From assembly GCF_002161675.1 (NCBI RefSeq), contig NZ_NFIH01000007.1, positions 1 to 64,000 on the forward strand: a stretch of 64,000 bases of DNA. Reading direction: 5' to 3'. Position 1 is the first letter of the stretch, and every line of letters starts with the position of its first letter. A program made the translations under genes and the position numbers. Shown in pieces: positions 8,520 to 17,708 of the stretch. Under the pieces are notes generated by a model, which made no database searches, was not told the origin of the DNA, and saw only the letters and a list, made by a program, of their open reading frames with translations. The DNA comes from Pseudoflavonifractor sp. An44. GTDB taxonomy: Bacteria > Bacillota > Clostridia > Oscillospirales > Oscillospiraceae.

Positions 8520-8548
8520 ATTATAGCATTGCCCCCACCCCATGGCAA
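8520..8548 (-). promoter_or_regulatory. murA promoter
   Basis: On the minus strand TTGCCA (8543-8548), a 17-bp spacer and TATAAT (8520-8525). The rest of the 340-bp murA-htpG gap holds the murA leader and the htpG control region. Confidence 0.75.
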
Positions 8549-8649
8549 CCTAAATTTTGTTTCTGCCGGATTTTCTCCTCTTTGCCCATAGTCTCTCCCG
8601 TTCAGGGGCTACTATTCTGATAAAGTTTGTGAATTTTTTGTTACACCCC

Positions 8650-8678
8650 TTGCAAAACATGGGAGTAAGTATTATAGT
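8650..8678 (+). promoter_or_regulatory. htpG promoter
   Basis: TTGCAA (8650-8655), a 17-bp spacer and TATAGT (8673-8678). The predicted start point falls at the first bases of the CIRCE element, so a bound repressor would block this promoter. Confidence 0.8.
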
Positions 8679-8682
8679 ACAG

Positions 8683-8709
8683 TTAGCACTCGACCAACAC
8701 GAGTGCTAA
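8683..8709 (+). promoter_or_regulatory. CIRCE operator (HrcA binding site)
   Basis: TTAGCACTC, nine bases, then GAGTGCTAA is a perfect CIRCE inverted repeat. HrcA binds this and releases it on heat shock. It is usually found before groESL and dnaK; here it covers the htpG transcription start. hrcA itself is not in the window. Confidence 0.95.
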
Positions 8710-8735
8710 AACATGCAATTCGAGGTGTACCACTC

Positions 8736-10646
8736 ATGGAGAAAAAACAGTTTCAAGCCGAGTCCAAACGGCTGATGGACCTGATGATCAATTCCATTTA
8801 TACCCACAAAGAGATCTTCCTGCGTGAGATCATTTCCAACGCCAGCGACGCCATTGACAAGCTGGCCTATCTGGCCCTCAGCGATGGCAGCATTGATGTA
8901 AAGCCTTCTGACTTTACCATCACTGTGACACCGGACAAAGAGCACCGCACCCTCACCGTCACCGATAACGGCATCGGCATGACCCAGGAGGAGCTGGAGA
9001 ACAACCTGGGCACCATCGCCCGCAGCGGCTCTCTGCAGTTCAAGCAGGAGATGGGCAAGGACAACGCCGCCGATATCATCGGCCAGTTCGGCGTGGGCTT
9101 CTACTCCGCTTTCATGGTGGCCCGCGAGGTCACCGTGCTCACCCGCCGCTTTGGCGACCAGCAGGCCTACCGCTGGGAGTCCTCCGGCGTGGACGGCTAC
9201 ACCATCACCCCCTGTGAGATGGAGGGCTGGGGCACCCAGGTCATTATGACCATCAAGGACAACACCGAGGAGGAGAACTACGACGAGTATCTGGACAGCA
9301 ACCATCTCCAGAGCCTCATCAAGAAGTACTCCGACTACATCCGCCACCCCATCCGCATGGTGGTGGAGGACTACCGCATGAAGGAGAAGCCCGCCGACGC
9401 CCCCGAGGACTACAAGCCCGAGTGGGAGACGGTGCAGGAGGAGAAGACCATCAACTCCATGGTGCCTCTGTGGCAGCGCCCCCGCTCCAAGGTGGAGCAG
9501 GAGGAGTACGACCGCTTCTATCAGGAGAAGTTCATGGACTGGCAGGCTCCCCTGGCCACCATCACCACCTCCTCGGAAGGCACCGTCACCTACAAGGCCC
9601 TGCTGTTCATCCCCGGCCAGACTCCCTTTGACTTCTACACCCGGGAGTATGAGAAGGGGCTGCAGCTGTACTCCTCCGGCGTGCTCATCATGGACAAGTG
9701 CGCCGATCTGCTCCCCGACTGCTTCCGCTTCGTCAAGGGCGTGGTGGACTCCCCCGACTTCTCTCTGAACATCTCCCGTGAGATGCTCCAGCACACCCGT
9801 CAGCTGAAGATCATCGCCACCGCTCTGGAGAAGAAGATCAAGAACGAGCTGGCCAAGATGATGAAGGACGACCGGGAGACCTACGAGAAGTTCTGGGCCG
9901 CCTTTGGCCGCCAGCTCAAGTACAGCGTGGTGGACCAGTACGGAGCCAAGAAGGACCTGCTGCGGGATCTGCTGCTGTTCGGGTCCACCGCCTCGGACAA
10001 GCTCACCTCTCTGGCCGAGTATGTGGAGCGGATGAAGGAGGGCCAGGAGTATATCTACTACGTCTGCGCCGACTCCGCCGCCCAGGCCGCCTCCCTGCCT
10101 CAGGTGGAGCGTGTGGCCGACCGTGGCTTCGAGATTCTCTGCCTCACCGAAGAGGTGGACGAGTTTGTCATGCAGGCTTTGGCTGAGGTGGACGGCAAGA
10201 AGATCAAGTCCGTGTCCGACCCCGATGCCCTGCCCGAGACCGACGAGGAGAAGGCCCAGCAGGAGAAGCAGGCCGAAGAGAGCAAGGCTGTGCTGGACTT
10301 TGTCAAGGAGACCCTGGGGGACAAGATCAAGGAGGCCCGTATCTCCAAGATCCTCAAGTCCGCTCCCGTTTGCATGACTGCCGACGGCCCCATGTCCCTG
10401 GAGATGGAGAAGTATTTCTCCCGCATGGAGGGCGCCCAGGCCGGCATGATGAAGGCGGAGCGGGTGCTGGAGCTCAACCCCAACTCCGATGCCTTTGCCG
10501 CTCTGCGCGCTGCTGTGGACAGCGGCGACAAGGAGAAGGCCGCCACCTACGTGCAGGTGCTCTACCACCAGGCCCTGCTCATTGCAGGCCTGCCCATTGA
10601 GGATGCCGCCGCTTACACCCAGCTGGTGTGCTCCCTGATGAAGTAA
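8736..10646 (+). CDS. htpG: Molecular chaperone HtpG (Hsp90)
   Basis: HtpG is the bacterial Hsp90, an ATP-driven dimeric chaperone of the cytoplasm. The Bergerat ATP-binding fold is intact: SNASDAIDKL, TVTDNGIGMT and GQFGVGFYSAFMV in order near residues 30-125. The middle domain includes GVVDSPDFSLNISREMLQ with its conserved Arg. A C-terminal dimerisation domain closes the 636-residue protein. ATG 8736 follows GAGGTG at 9 bp; the frame is open to 8703 but that stretch is the CIRCE element. It is monocistronic, ended by the terminator at 10662. Confidence 0.96.
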   Translation: MEKKQFQAESKRLMDLMINSIYTHKEIFLREIISNASDAIDKLAYLALSDGSIDVKPSDFTITVTPDKEHRTLTVTDNGIGMTQEELENNLGTIARSGSLQFKQEMGKDNAADIIGQFGVGFYSAFMVAREVTVLTRRFGDQQAYRWESSGVDGYTITPCEMEGWGTQVIMTIKDNTEEENYDEYLDSNHLQSLIKKYSDYIRHPIRMVVEDYRMKEKPADAPEDYKPEWETVQEEKTINSMVPLWQRPRSKVEQEEYDRFYQEKFMDWQAPLATITTSSEGTVTYKALLFIPGQTPFDFYTREYEKGLQLYSSGVLIMDKCADLLPDCFRFVKGVVDSPDFSLNISREMLQHTRQLKIIATALEKKIKNELAKMMKDDRETYEKFWAAFGRQLKYSVVDQYGAKKDLLRDLLLFGSTASDKLTSLAEYVERMKEGQEYIYYVCADSAAQAASLPQVERVADRGFEILCLTEEVDEFVMQALAEVDGKKIKSVSDPDALPETDEEKAQQEKQAEESKAVLDFVKETLGDKIKEARISKILKSAPVCMTADGPMSLEMEKYFSRMEGAQAGMMKAERVLELNPNSDAFAALRAAVDSGDKEKAATYVQVLYHQALLIAGLPIEDAAAYTQLVCSLMK

Positions 10647-10661
10647 CCTTCCACTTTTCTT

Positions 10662-10697
10662 AGCCCTCGCCTGATTTTCTCAGGCGGGGGCTTTTCC
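10662..10697 (+). terminator. htpG terminator
   Basis: AGCCCTCGCCTGA pairs with TCAGGCGGGGGCT, then TTTTCC. Only one base separates it from the -35 box of the valS leader. Confidence 0.85.
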
Positions 10698-10726
10698 TTG
10701 ACAACGCTCCCGATTTTGCATATACT
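10698..10726 (+). promoter_or_regulatory. Promoter of the valS T-box leader
   Basis: A perfect TTGACA (10698-10703), 17-bp spacer and TATACT (10721-10726). Confidence 0.85.
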
Positions 10727-10730
10727 GTTA

Positions 10731-10984
10731 CGGTACAATGGCTGTGATGGGAAGGAGTACCCGCCCGCTTCTGGTTCAGAGAGATGCCGGTTTGGTGCAA
10801 GGCATGGCAGAGGGCGTGGGGAAGGTGGTCCCGGAGCTGCGGCGTTGAACATAAGGAGTAAATGCCGCCGTGTCCCTACGTCAGTGGGAAAAGAGTGCGG
10901 GCTGTGTATATCCGGTCCGAATTCAGGTGGTACCGCGGACATTTTCCGTTCGCCCTGAGTCTACGACTTGGGGCGAACTTTTTC
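10731..10984 (+). promoter_or_regulatory. T-box leader of valS
   Basis: This leader senses uncharged tRNA-Val. The T-box sequence AGGTGGTACCGCGG lies at 10925-10938, with stem I landmarks AGGAGTA (10753) and AGAGAGATGCCGG (10779). The likely specifier loop reads GAAGGTGGTC (10821-10830), where both GTG and GTC are valine codons. The terminator (arms 10948-10955 and 10971-10978, then TTTTTC) competes with the antiterminator containing the T-box. Uncharged tRNA would allow read-through into valS. Confidence 0.93.
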
Positions 10985-11060
10985 TATGCAAAGCATAGAA
11001 AAAATAGGGATGTGCCATTTCCTCGCCCCTAACGTGGCAACCGGAAATGATGCACAACAA

Positions 11061-11119
11061 ACTGCATGGGCATCCATACATTTCCGTTTTCGCACTTATC
11101 TATGCCCATGCAGTTTTTA
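11061..11119 (+). terminator. Second hairpin/terminator between the T-box and valS
   Basis: A perfect 13-bp stem (ACTGCATGGGCAT at 11061-11073 with 11102-11114) and TTTTTA end 28 bp before the valS start. A GGAAATG (11043-11049) lies between two CATTTCC copies (11016-11022 and 11079-11085), so alternative pairings are possible. It is not part of the standard T-box layout. Confidence 0.65.
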
Positions 11120-11147
11120 TTGCCCCATAAAGACAAGGAGTGTTGTT

Positions 11148-13781
11148 ATGAAGAAAGAACTGCCCAAGGTCTATGAACCCCAGGAGGTAGAGGGCCGCAT
11201 CTACGAGATGTGGGAGAAGAACGGCTGCTTTGCCGGGCACCGTGACCCGGACAAGAAGCCCTTCACCATCGTCATGCCGCCCCCCAACGTCACCGGACAG
11301 CTGCACATGGGCCACGCCATGGACTGCACCCTCCAGGACATCCTGATTCGCTTCAAGCGGATGCAGGGCTACGCCGCCCTGTGGGTGCCCGGCACCGACC
11401 ACGCCGGCATCGCCACCCAGATCAAGGTGGAGGAGGAGCTGCGCAAGAAAGAGGGCCTGTCCCGCCACGACCTGGGTCGGGAGAAGTTCCTGGAGCGGGT
11501 GTGGGACTGGAAGCACCAGTACGGCAACCGCATTGTGGCCCAGCAGAAGAAGATGGGCGCCTCCTGTGACTGGGATCGCTCCCGGTTCACCATGGACGAG
11601 GGCCTGTCCAAGGCCGTGCGCCACGTGTTTGTCTCCCTGTACAAGAAGGGCCTCATTTATAAGGGAAGCCGCATCGTCAACTGGTGCCCCCACTGCGTCA
11701 CCGCTCTGTCCGACGCTGAGGTGGAGTACCAGGACAAGCCCGGCCACCTGTGGCACCTGCGCTACCCCATCGTGGGCGAGGAGGGCCGCTATGTCATCGT
11801 GGCCACCACCCGGCCTGAGACCATGCTGGGCGACACCGGCGTGGCCGTCAACCCCAACGATGAGCGCTACAAGGACCTCATCGGCAAGAAGTGTCTGCTG
11901 CCCCTGGTCAACCGGGAAATTCCCATTGTGGCCGACGAGTATGTGGACATGGAGTTCGGCACCGGCTGCGTGAAGATGACCCCCGCCCACGACCCCAACG
12001 ACTTCGAGGTAGGTCTGCGGTGCAACCTGGAGTCCATCCGAGTGCTGGACGACCACGGCGTGGTCAATGAAAACGGCGGCAAGTACCAGGGCATGGAGCG
12101 CTACGAGGCCCGCAAGGCCATTGTGGCCGACCTGGACGAGCTGGGCCTGCTGGAGAAGATCGAGGACCACCAGCACAACGTGGGCACCTGCTACCGCTGC
12201 GGCACCGACGTGGAGCCCATCATCTCCGCCCAGTGGTTTGTGAAGATGGGACCCCTGGCCGAGGAGGCCCTGCGGGTGGTGCGGGACGGCGAGACCAAGT
12301 TCGTCCCCGAGCGCTTCACCAAGACCTACACCAACTGGATGGAGAACGTCCACGACTGGTGCATCTCCCGTCAGCTGTGGTGGGGCCACCAGATTCCCGC
12401 CTGGACCTGCTCCGAGTGCGGCCACATCACCGTGTCCGAGACTGACCCCACCGAGTGCGAGCACTGCCACTCCAAGCACATCACCCAGGAGGAGGACGTG
12501 CTGGACACCTGGTTCTCCTCCGCCCTGTGGCCCTTCTCCACTCTGGGCTGGCCGGATGAGAACAGCGAGGACTTCAAGTACTTCTACCCCACCGACGTGC
12601 TGGTCACCGGCTACGACATCATCTTCTTCTGGGTGGCCCGGATGATCTTCTCCGGCTGCGCACACACCGGCAAGACGCCCTTCCACACCGTGTTCATCCA
12701 CGGCCTGGTGCGGGACGACAAGGGCCGCAAGATGTCCAAGAGCCTGGGCAACGGTATCGACCCCCTGGAGATGGCGGAGAAGTACGGCGCCGACGCCCTG
12801 CGCTTCAACCTCATCACCGGCAACAGCCCCGGCAATGACATGCGCTTCTACGTGGAGAAGTGCGAGGCCATGCGCAACTTTGCCAACAAGATTTGGAACG
12901 CCAGCCGCTTCGTGATGATGAACCTGACCATCACCGAGAATAAGCTGCCCGACACCCTGGAGCCCGAGGACAAGTGGATTCTCTGCCGCCTGGGCGAGGT
13001 CATCAATGAAGTGACCGAGAACATGGAGGCCTATGAGCTGGGTGTGGCCTCCGCCAAGGTCTACGACTTCATCTGGAGCGACTACTGCGACTGGTATATC
13101 GAGCTGACCAAGGCCCGCCTCCAGGGCGAGGACGAGTGGGCCAAGGTGCAGGCCCAGCAGGTGCTGGTGTACGTCCTCACCGAGACCCTCAAGCTCCTCC
13201 ACCCCTTCATGCCCTTCATCACCGAGGAGATCTGGCAGGCTCTGCCCCACCAGGGCGACTTCCTCATGCTCCAGTCCTGGCCCAAGGCCGATCCCGCCTG
13301 GGCAGATGTGAAGGCCAAGGAGTCTATGGAGGCCGTCATGGACGTCATCCGCGCCATCCGCGCCCGCCGCTCCGAGATGAACGTGCCCCCCTCCAAGAAG
13401 GCCGCTCTCACCATCGTCACCAACGAGGCGGATATCTTCGCCTCCGGCGAGGCGCACCTGAAGCGTCTGGCCTGGTGCTCCTCTGTCACCGTCCAGAAAG
13501 AGGACCTCACCGACACCGCCGGCATGGTGTGCGACATCACCCACATGGCCAAGCTGTATATGCCTCTGGCCGAGCTGGTGGATCTGGCCAAGGAGAAGGC
13601 CCGCCTGGAGAAGGACCTGGGCAAAAAGAAGGGCGAGCTCAAGGGCCTGGAAGGCAAGCTGTCCAACCCTGGCTTCCTCAACAAGGCTCCCGAGCACGTG
13701 GTGGCCGCCGAGAAGGACCGGGCGGAAAAGCTGAAGGTGCTCATTGCCAAGATTGAAGAGCAGCTCAGCGCAATGAACTAA
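11148..13781 (+). CDS. valS: Valyl-tRNA synthetase
   Basis: ValRS charges tRNA-Val in the cytoplasm and edits misactivated threonine. It is a class I synthetase of 877 residues: the HIGH signature appears as [15 protein letters not shown], and KMSKS as [15 protein letters not shown] Cys-rich zinc-type insert has CSECGH and CEHCHSKH. A Lys/Glu-rich C-terminal coiled coil binds tRNA. ATG 11148 follows AAGGAG at 7 bp. The frame is open further upstream through the T-box terminator, but that is leader. Expression is controlled by the T-box and probably by the extra hairpin at 11061. Confidence 0.96.
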   Translation: MKKELPKVYEPQEVEGRIYEMWEKNGCFAGHRDPDKKPFTIVMPPPNVTGQLHMGHAMDCTLQDILIRFKRMQGYAALWVPGTDHAGIATQIKVEEELRKKEGLSRHDLGREKFLERVWDWKHQYGNRIVAQQKKMGASCDWDRSRFTMDEGLSKAVRHVFVSLYKKGLIYKGSRIVNWCPHCVTALSDAEVEYQDKPGHLWHLRYPIVGEEGRYVIVATTRPETMLGDTGVAVNPNDERYKDLIGKKCLLPLVNREIPIVADEYVDMEFGTGCVKMTPAHDPNDFEVGLRCNLESIRVLDDHGVVNENGGKYQGMERYEARKAIVADLDELGLLEKIEDHQHNVGTCYRCGTDVEPIISAQWFVKMGPLAEEALRVVRDGETKFVPERFTKTYTNWMENVHDWCISRQLWWGHQIPAWTCSECGHITVSETDPTECEHCHSKHITQEEDVLDTWFSSALWPFSTLGWPDENSEDFKYFYPTDVLVTGYDIIFFWVARMIFSGCAHTGKTPFHTVFIHGLVRDDKGRKMSKSLGNGIDPLEMAEKYGADALRFNLITGNSPGNDMRFYVEKCEAMRNFANKIWNASRFVMMNLTITENKLPDTLEPEDKWILCRLGEVINEVTENMEAYELGVASAKVYDFIWSDYCDWYIELTKARLQGEDEWAKVQAQQVLVYVLTETLKLLHPFMPFITEEIWQALPHQGDFLMLQSWPKADPAWADVKAKESMEAVMDVIRAIRARRSEMNVPPSKKAALTIVTNEADIFASGEAHLKRLAWCSSVTVQKEDLTDTAGMVCDITHMAKLYMPLAELVDLAKEKARLEKDLGKKKGELKGLEGKLSNPGFLNKAPEHVVAAEKDRAEKLKVLIAKIEEQLSAMN

Positions 13782-13794
13782 ATTTTTCTTCCCC

Positions 13795-13832
13795 ATTCCG
13801 GGGTGTGCCACGCACACCCCGGAATTTTTTTG
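13795..13832 (+). terminator. valS terminator
   Basis: ATTCCGGGGTGTG pairs with CACACCCCGGAAT and is followed by TTTTTTTG, a strong canonical terminator. Confidence 0.88.
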
Positions 13833-13909
13833 CTTTTTGGCAGGCTTCGCCACGGTTCCCGTCCCACGCTGGATATAATGAGAACAATCTCAGTTCAGGA
13901 GGACAAGCC

Positions 13910-14215
13910 ATGCCCATTACCATTGACAAGCAAAACGGGGCCACCGTCATCTCCGTGCGTGGGGAGATCGACCACCACAGCGCCCGTACCATTATGGAAA
14001 ACATCGACCACACCATCTCTTCCGCCCTGCCCATGCGCCTGGTGCTGGACCTGTCCAGCGTCACCTTCATGGACAGCTCCGGCATCGCCGTCCTGCTCCG
14101 TGCCCTCAGACAGATGGACCAGCTGGGCGGAAATCTGCGGGTGGTGGGGATTCCGCCCCAGCCCCGCCGGGTGCTGGACGCCGCCGGCATCGGACGGCTC
14201 ATCACATTGGAATAA
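13910..14215 (+). CDS. spoIIAA: Anti-sigma-F factor antagonist SpoIIAA
   Basis: SpoIIAA is a STAS-domain protein. In its unphosphorylated form it binds SpoIIAB and frees sigma-F in the forespore. The 101-residue protein has the motif FMDSSGIAVLL, where the Ser of DSSG (about residue 57) is the phosphorylation site. ATG 13910 follows AGGAGG at 7 bp; the frame is open further upstream but that part lies over the valS terminator. A TATAAT at 13874 could be a -10. No clear sigma-H promoter or 0A box is visible. It is the first gene of the operon spoIIAA-spoIIAB-sigF. Confidence 0.93.
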   Translation: MPITIDKQNGATVISVRGEIDHHSARTIMENIDHTISSALPMRLVLDLSSVTFMDSSGIAVLLRALRQMDQLGGNLRVVGIPPQPRRVLDAAGIGRLITLE

Positions 14216-14228
14216 GGAGGGCTACATA

Positions 14229-14672
14229 GTGAAAGCTTTGGATCAGACCACCGTGGTGTTCACCTCCCGGTCCGCCAATGAGGGCTTTGCCCGGGCAGTG
14301 GCGGCCTGCTTTGCCACCCAGCTGGACCCCACCCTGGACGAAATTGCCGACATCAAAACCGCCGTGTCCGAGGCGGTGACCAACGCCATTGTCCACGCCT
14401 ACCCCAACACCCTGGGGAAGATCACCATGCGCATGCGGCTGTTGGAGGATCTCCAGCTGGAAATTCAAATCAAGGACAGCGGCGTGGGCATTCCCGACGT
14501 GGAGCAGGCCCGCACCCCCCTGTTTACCACCGGAAATGAGGAGCGCTCCGGGATGGGCTTTACCATCATGGAGAGCTTCATGGACACGGTGAAGGTGCGC
14601 TCCACCGTGGGCAAGGGCACCACCGTCACCATGCGCCGCCGCATCGCCCGCCGGGTGGGTGGAGGGCAATGA
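14229..14672 (+). CDS. spoIIAB: Anti-sigma-F factor SpoIIAB
   Basis: SpoIIAB is a GHKL-type serine kinase. It holds sigma-F inactive and phosphorylates SpoIIAA. The ATP-binding boxes are clear: SEAVTNAIVHAY (N box), KDSGVGIPD (G1) and GMGFTIMESFMD (G2). It starts at GTG 14229, 14 bp after the spoIIAA stop, with AAGGAGG as ribosome binding site, giving 147 residues. Its stop overlaps the sigF start (ATGA), which suggests translational coupling that keeps anti-sigma and sigma in balance. Confidence 0.93.
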   Translation: MKALDQTTVVFTSRSANEGFARAVAACFATQLDPTLDEIADIKTAVSEAVTNAIVHAYPNTLGKITMRMRLLEDLQLEIQIKDSGVGIPDVEQARTPLFTTGNEERSGMGFTIMESFMDTVKVRSTVGKGTTVTMRRRIARRVGGGQ

Positions 14673-15406
14673 ACACCCTGGACACCCTCTCTCTGCTGGA
14701 TGCCGCCCGGGGCGGGGACAACGACGCCTGTGAGCGGTTGCTATTGGAAAACAGCGGCCTCATCTGGTCGGTGGCCCGCCGCTACTATGGCCGAGGGGTG
14801 GACCCGGAGGACCTGTACCAGCTGGGCTGTCTGGGGTTTCTCAAGGCGGTGCGGGGGTTCGACACCAGCTACGGCACCCAGTTCTCCACCTACGCCGTGC
14901 CCAAGATCGCCGGGGAAATCCGCCGCTTTCTCCGGGATGACGGCTCGGTGAAGGTCAGCCGAGGCATCAAGGAGCGGGCCATGACCCTGCGCCAGTGCCG
15001 CCAGGACCTGTACCACCGCCTGGGTCGAGACCCCACCGTGGGGGAGCTGGCCCAGGCCACCGGACTGGAGCCGGAGGACATCGCCGCCGCCGAAACCGCC
15101 ACCCTCTCGGTGGCCTCCCTCCAGAGCCAGACGGGAGAGGACGGCTTCACCCTGGAGTCCATTCTGGGCTGCGACGGCATGGAGGAGGAAGTGGTGGAGC
15201 GGCTGGCCCTGCGCCAGGCCATTGACGCCCTGCCGGAGCGGGAGCGAAAAGTCATCCTGCTGCGCTTCTACAAAAATCTCACCCAGGAGCGCACCGCCCG
15301 GATTTTAGGGGTCAGCCAGGTGCAGATTTCCCGCATGGAGCGGCGGGCCATTGGGCACCTGCGGGAGTGGCTCACCGAAGAGTCCTTGCCAACCACCGTG
15401 GGATAG
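14669..15406 (+). CDS. sigF: RNA polymerase sigma-F factor
   Basis: Sigma-F is the first compartment-specific sigma factor of sporulation, active in the forespore. The 245-residue sigma-70 family protein has region 2 (DLYQLGCLGFLKAVRGFD and QFSTYAVPKIAGEIRRFLRDDG), region 3 and region 4 (ERKVILLRFYKNLTQERTARILGVSQVQISRME). Its place directly after spoIIAB identifies it as sigF rather than sigG. A promoter for the next gene overlaps its last codons. It shows the host is, or descends from, a spore former. Confidence 0.94.
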   Translation: MNTLDTLSLLDAARGGDNDACERLLLENSGLIWSVARRYYGRGVDPEDLYQLGCLGFLKAVRGFDTSYGTQFSTYAVPKIAGEIRRFLRDDGSVKVSRGIKERAMTLRQCRQDLYHRLGRDPTVGELAQATGLEPEDIAAAETATLSVASLQSQTGEDGFTLESILGCDGMEEEVVERLALRQAIDALPERERKVILLRFYKNLTQERTARILGVSQVQISRMERRAIGHLREWLTEESLPTTVG

Positions 15407-15414
15407 TCTATAAT
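15386..15414 (+). promoter_or_regulatory. Promoter of the glycosyltransferase gene
   Basis: TTGCCA (15386-15391), a 17-bp spacer and TATAAT (15409-15414) overlap the sigF stop. GGGATAG/CTATCCC (15400 and 15431) could form a hairpin over the start point. Confidence 0.65.
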
Positions 15415-15457
15415 AACAGTTAATTCAGTCTATCCCAAGGAAGAGGTGTGGGTTCCC

Positions 15458-16411
15458 ATGCAAAATACCCTCTACGTGGTGGTCCCCTGCTACAACGAGC
15501 AGGAGGTGCTGCCCGAAACCGCACGGCGGCTGCGGGACAAGCTGCAATATCTGATGAATCGCGGCCGCATCAGCCGCAAAAGCCGCATTCTCTTTGTCAA
15601 CGACGGCTCCCGGGACGGAACCTGGGAGATCATTGAACGGCTGCACATCGGAAATCATCTCTTTTCCGGCCTCAACCTCAGCCGCAACCGGGGCCACCAG
15701 AACGCCCTGCTGGCGGGTCTGATGTACGTCAAGGACCGGGCGGACATGGCCATCTCCATGGACGCCGACCTGCAAGACGACATTGACGCCGTGGACGAGA
15801 TGGTGGACAAGTACCTGGAAGGGGTGGACATCGTGTACGGTGTGCGCTCCAGCCGGGAGCGGGACACCTTCTTTAAGCGCACCACCGCTGAAGCCTTCTA
15901 CCGTCTTATGAACGCCCTGGGGGCGGAGACGGTGTTCAACCACGCCGACTACCGCCTCATGTCCCGGCGGGCCCTGGAAGGGCTGTCCCAATTCCGGGAG
16001 GTCAACCTGTTTTTGCGGGGCATCGTCCCCATGATCGGCTACCGCACCGACGTGGTCACCTACGAGCGGGGCGAGCGGTTTGCCGGAGAGAGCAAGTACC
16101 CGCTGAAAAAAATGCTGGCCTTTGCACTGGAGGGCATCACCTCCCTGTCGGTGAAGCCCCTGCGCCTCATCACCGGGCTGGGATTTTTCGTCTTTCTCGT
16201 CTCTCTGTTTATGATTCTCTACAACATTATCCGCTGGGTCACGGGCAACACCGTCACCGGCTGGGCCAGCCTATCCTGCTCGGTGTGGCTCATTGGCGGG
16301 CTCATTTTGCTCTCTCTGGGGGTAATTGGCGAATATGTGGGCAAGCTATACATGGAGGCCAAAGGCCGTCCCCGCTTCCTTGTCCAGGACGTGGTGGACG
16401 AACAAGACTGA
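15458..16411 (+). CDS. Membrane-bound family 2 glycosyltransferase (GtrB/CsbB type)
   Basis: This is a polyprenyl-phosphate glycosyltransferase: such enzymes move a sugar from a nucleotide donor to undecaprenyl phosphate for envelope glycan modification. The GT-A domain has VVVPCYNEQEVL, LFVNDGSRDGTW and the metal-binding MDADLQDD. The C-terminal third has two membrane segments (about GLGFFVFLVSLFMILYNII and WLIGGLILLSLGVIGEYVG), the usual GtrB layout. I choose ATG 15458 (317 residues) because AAGGAAGAGGTG precedes it. No flippase or second transferase is adjacent, so the sugar and acceptor are unknown. Confidence 0.85.
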   Translation: MQNTLYVVVPCYNEQEVLPETARRLRDKLQYLMNRGRISRKSRILFVNDGSRDGTWEIIERLHIGNHLFSGLNLSRNRGHQNALLAGLMYVKDRADMAISMDADLQDDIDAVDEMVDKYLEGVDIVYGVRSSRERDTFFKRTTAEAFYRLMNALGAETVFNHADYRLMSRRALEGLSQFREVNLFLRGIVPMIGYRTDVVTYERGERFAGESKYPLKKMLAFALEGITSLSVKPLRLITGLGFFVFLVSLFMILYNIIRWVTGNTVTGWASLSCSVWLIGGLILLSLGVIGEYVGKLYMEAKGRPRFLVQDVVDEQD

Positions 16412-16429
16412 GTCTGTCCTAGAAAGTCC

Positions 16430-16458
16430 TTGCTTTTTCGTCCAACTCAGCATAAAAT
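16430..16458 (+). promoter_or_regulatory. Promoter of the 16.5-kb gene
   Basis: TTGCTT (16430-16435), a 17-bp spacer and TAAAAT (16453-16458), about 48 bp before the start codon. Confidence 0.6.
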
Positions 16459-16505
16459 AGCCTCAAAGAGACTATGGGAACCATCCCCTATAAGGAGGCA
16501 CCGTT

Positions 16506-17018
16506 ATGAACATCAACATCGATCTCAACGACCTGAAGGAGCGCGCCAAGGATCTGGCCCAAAGCGGCATGGCCAAGGCTCTGGAGCTTACCGACACCGG
16601 CGTGTCCAAGGCCAAGCAGCTGGCTGAAATCAGCAAGCTCAAGGTACTCAACCTCAGCGAGCAGGACGCCATTCGTCGGGCCTATATGGACCTGGGCCGT
16701 CTGTACTACGCCGAGCGGGGCTCCGCTCCCGAGGCCGCCTATGCGGATCTGTGCGACAAGATCACCCGGTCCAAGGCTCAGATTCAGGTCAACGAGCAGC
16801 GCATTGCCGATCTCAAGTCCTCCGGCAACCTCACCGACGAGGAAGTGGAGCACGCCTGCGAGGCCGACTTCGAGGACGCCGACTGGGAGTACGTGGGCAA
16901 CACCCCCACCGAGGATGCCCAGGCCACCGCTGGCCAGGCAGAAGCAGAGGCCCAGGCGGACGACGCCGATGCCTCCGACTTTGAGGAGCCCGAGGTCAAG
17001 ACCGACGATCAGGTGTAA
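16506..17018 (+). CDS. Conserved-looking helical, acidic-tailed protein
   Basis: I do not recognise a named family. The 170-residue protein begins with an amphipathic helical segment (MNINIDLNDLKERAKDL), and has a central part with regular Leu/Ala heptads that could be a coiled coil. It ends with a strongly acidic, Ala-rich, probably disordered tail (about residues 120-170). It has no signal peptide and no membrane segment. A strong AAGGAGG lies 8 bp before ATG 16506, and a dedicated promoter and terminator make it a single-gene unit. Codon use matches the neighbours, so it is real. It may be a small envelope- or division-associated scaffold, but that is a guess. Confidence 0.8.
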   Translation: MNINIDLNDLKERAKDLAQSGMAKALELTDTGVSKAKQLAEISKLKVLNLSEQDAIRRAYMDLGRLYYAERGSAPEAAYADLCDKITRSKAQIQVNEQRIADLKSSGNLTDEEVEHACEADFEDADWEYVGNTPTEDAQATAGQAEAEAQADDADASDFEEPEVKTDDQV

Positions 17019-17032
17019 CGCCAACCAACACG

Positions 17033-17076
17033 CAAAAAGACCGTTGCAGAGAGAAATTTCTGCAACGGTCTTTTTC
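17033..17076. terminator. Bidirectional terminator before recR
   Basis: AAAAAGACCGTTGCAGA pairs with TCTGCAACGGTCTTTTT around a short loop. It serves the rightward 16.5-kb gene and the leftward recR. Confidence 0.87.
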
Positions 17077-17079
17077 TTC

Positions 17080-17682
17080 TCACATTTCCCGGCGGCCCTC
17101 CATAGCCCGCATCAACGTGGCGTCGTCGGCAAACTCCAGGTGGCTGCCCACCGGGATACCATAGGCCAGACGGCTGACCTTCACCCCAAAGGGCTTGAGC
17201 AGCCGGGAGAGGTACATGGCGGTGGCCTCCCCCTCCGTGTCCGGGTTGGTGGCCATGATGACCTCCTCCACCTCTCCCCCAGACACCCGCTCCACCAGCT
17301 GGGCGATGCGCAGGTCGTCGGGCCCCACGTGGTTCATGGGGGAGATGACCCCGTGGAGCACGTGGTACACGCCTTGATACTCGTGGGCTCGCTCCAGGGC
17401 GATGACGTCCTTGGGGTCGGCCACCACACACACGGTGTGCTGGTCCCGCCGGGGCGAGCTGCACAGGGAGCACAGCCCCTCCCCCTGGGTGAGATTCTGG
17501 CACTTGGGGCAGTAGCCGATGCTCCCCTTGGCCTGGAGGATGGCGTCGGCAAAGGCCTTTGCCTCCTCCTCCGGGCGGCCCAACACGTACAGGGCCAGAC
17601 GCTGGGCGCTCTTACGCCCCACGCCGGGCAGTTTTGCAAATTGTTCCACTAAGTTTTCCAAAGCCGGGGGAAAATAATCCAT
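17080..17682 (-). CDS. recR: Recombination mediator RecR
   Basis: RecR works with RecF and RecO to load RecA on gapped DNA. The 200-residue protein is full length, with the helix-hairpin-helix segment KLPGVGRKSAQRLA, a four-Cys zinc finger (CPKC then CSLC), and a Toprim domain with MATNPDTEGEATA. It ends in the conserved VGSHLEFADDATL region. It is the last gene of a leftward group with rpe; in many Firmicutes recR follows dnaX and a YbaB gene, which are absent here. The start codon at 17682 gives the expected N-terminus MDYFPPALENL. Confidence 0.95.
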   Translation of the reverse strand: MDYFPPALENLVEQFAKLPGVGRKSAQRLALYVLGRPEEEAKAFADAILQAKGSIGYCPKCQNLTQGEGLCSLCSSPRRDQHTVCVVADPKDVIALERAHEYQGVYHVLHGVISPMNHVGPDDLRIAQLVERVSGGEVEEVIMATNPDTEGEATAMYLSRLLKPFGVKVSRLAYGIPVGSHLEFADDATLMRAMEGRREM

Positions 17683-17708
17683 GCTCTTGCCTCCAGATCT
17701 TGTACTTC

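Noticed and set aside
11100-13853. A 917-codon open frame antisense to valS, and a similar 620-codon frame antisense to htpG
   Set aside because: Both lie opposite clearly identified genes and have low-complexity shadow composition without motifs.
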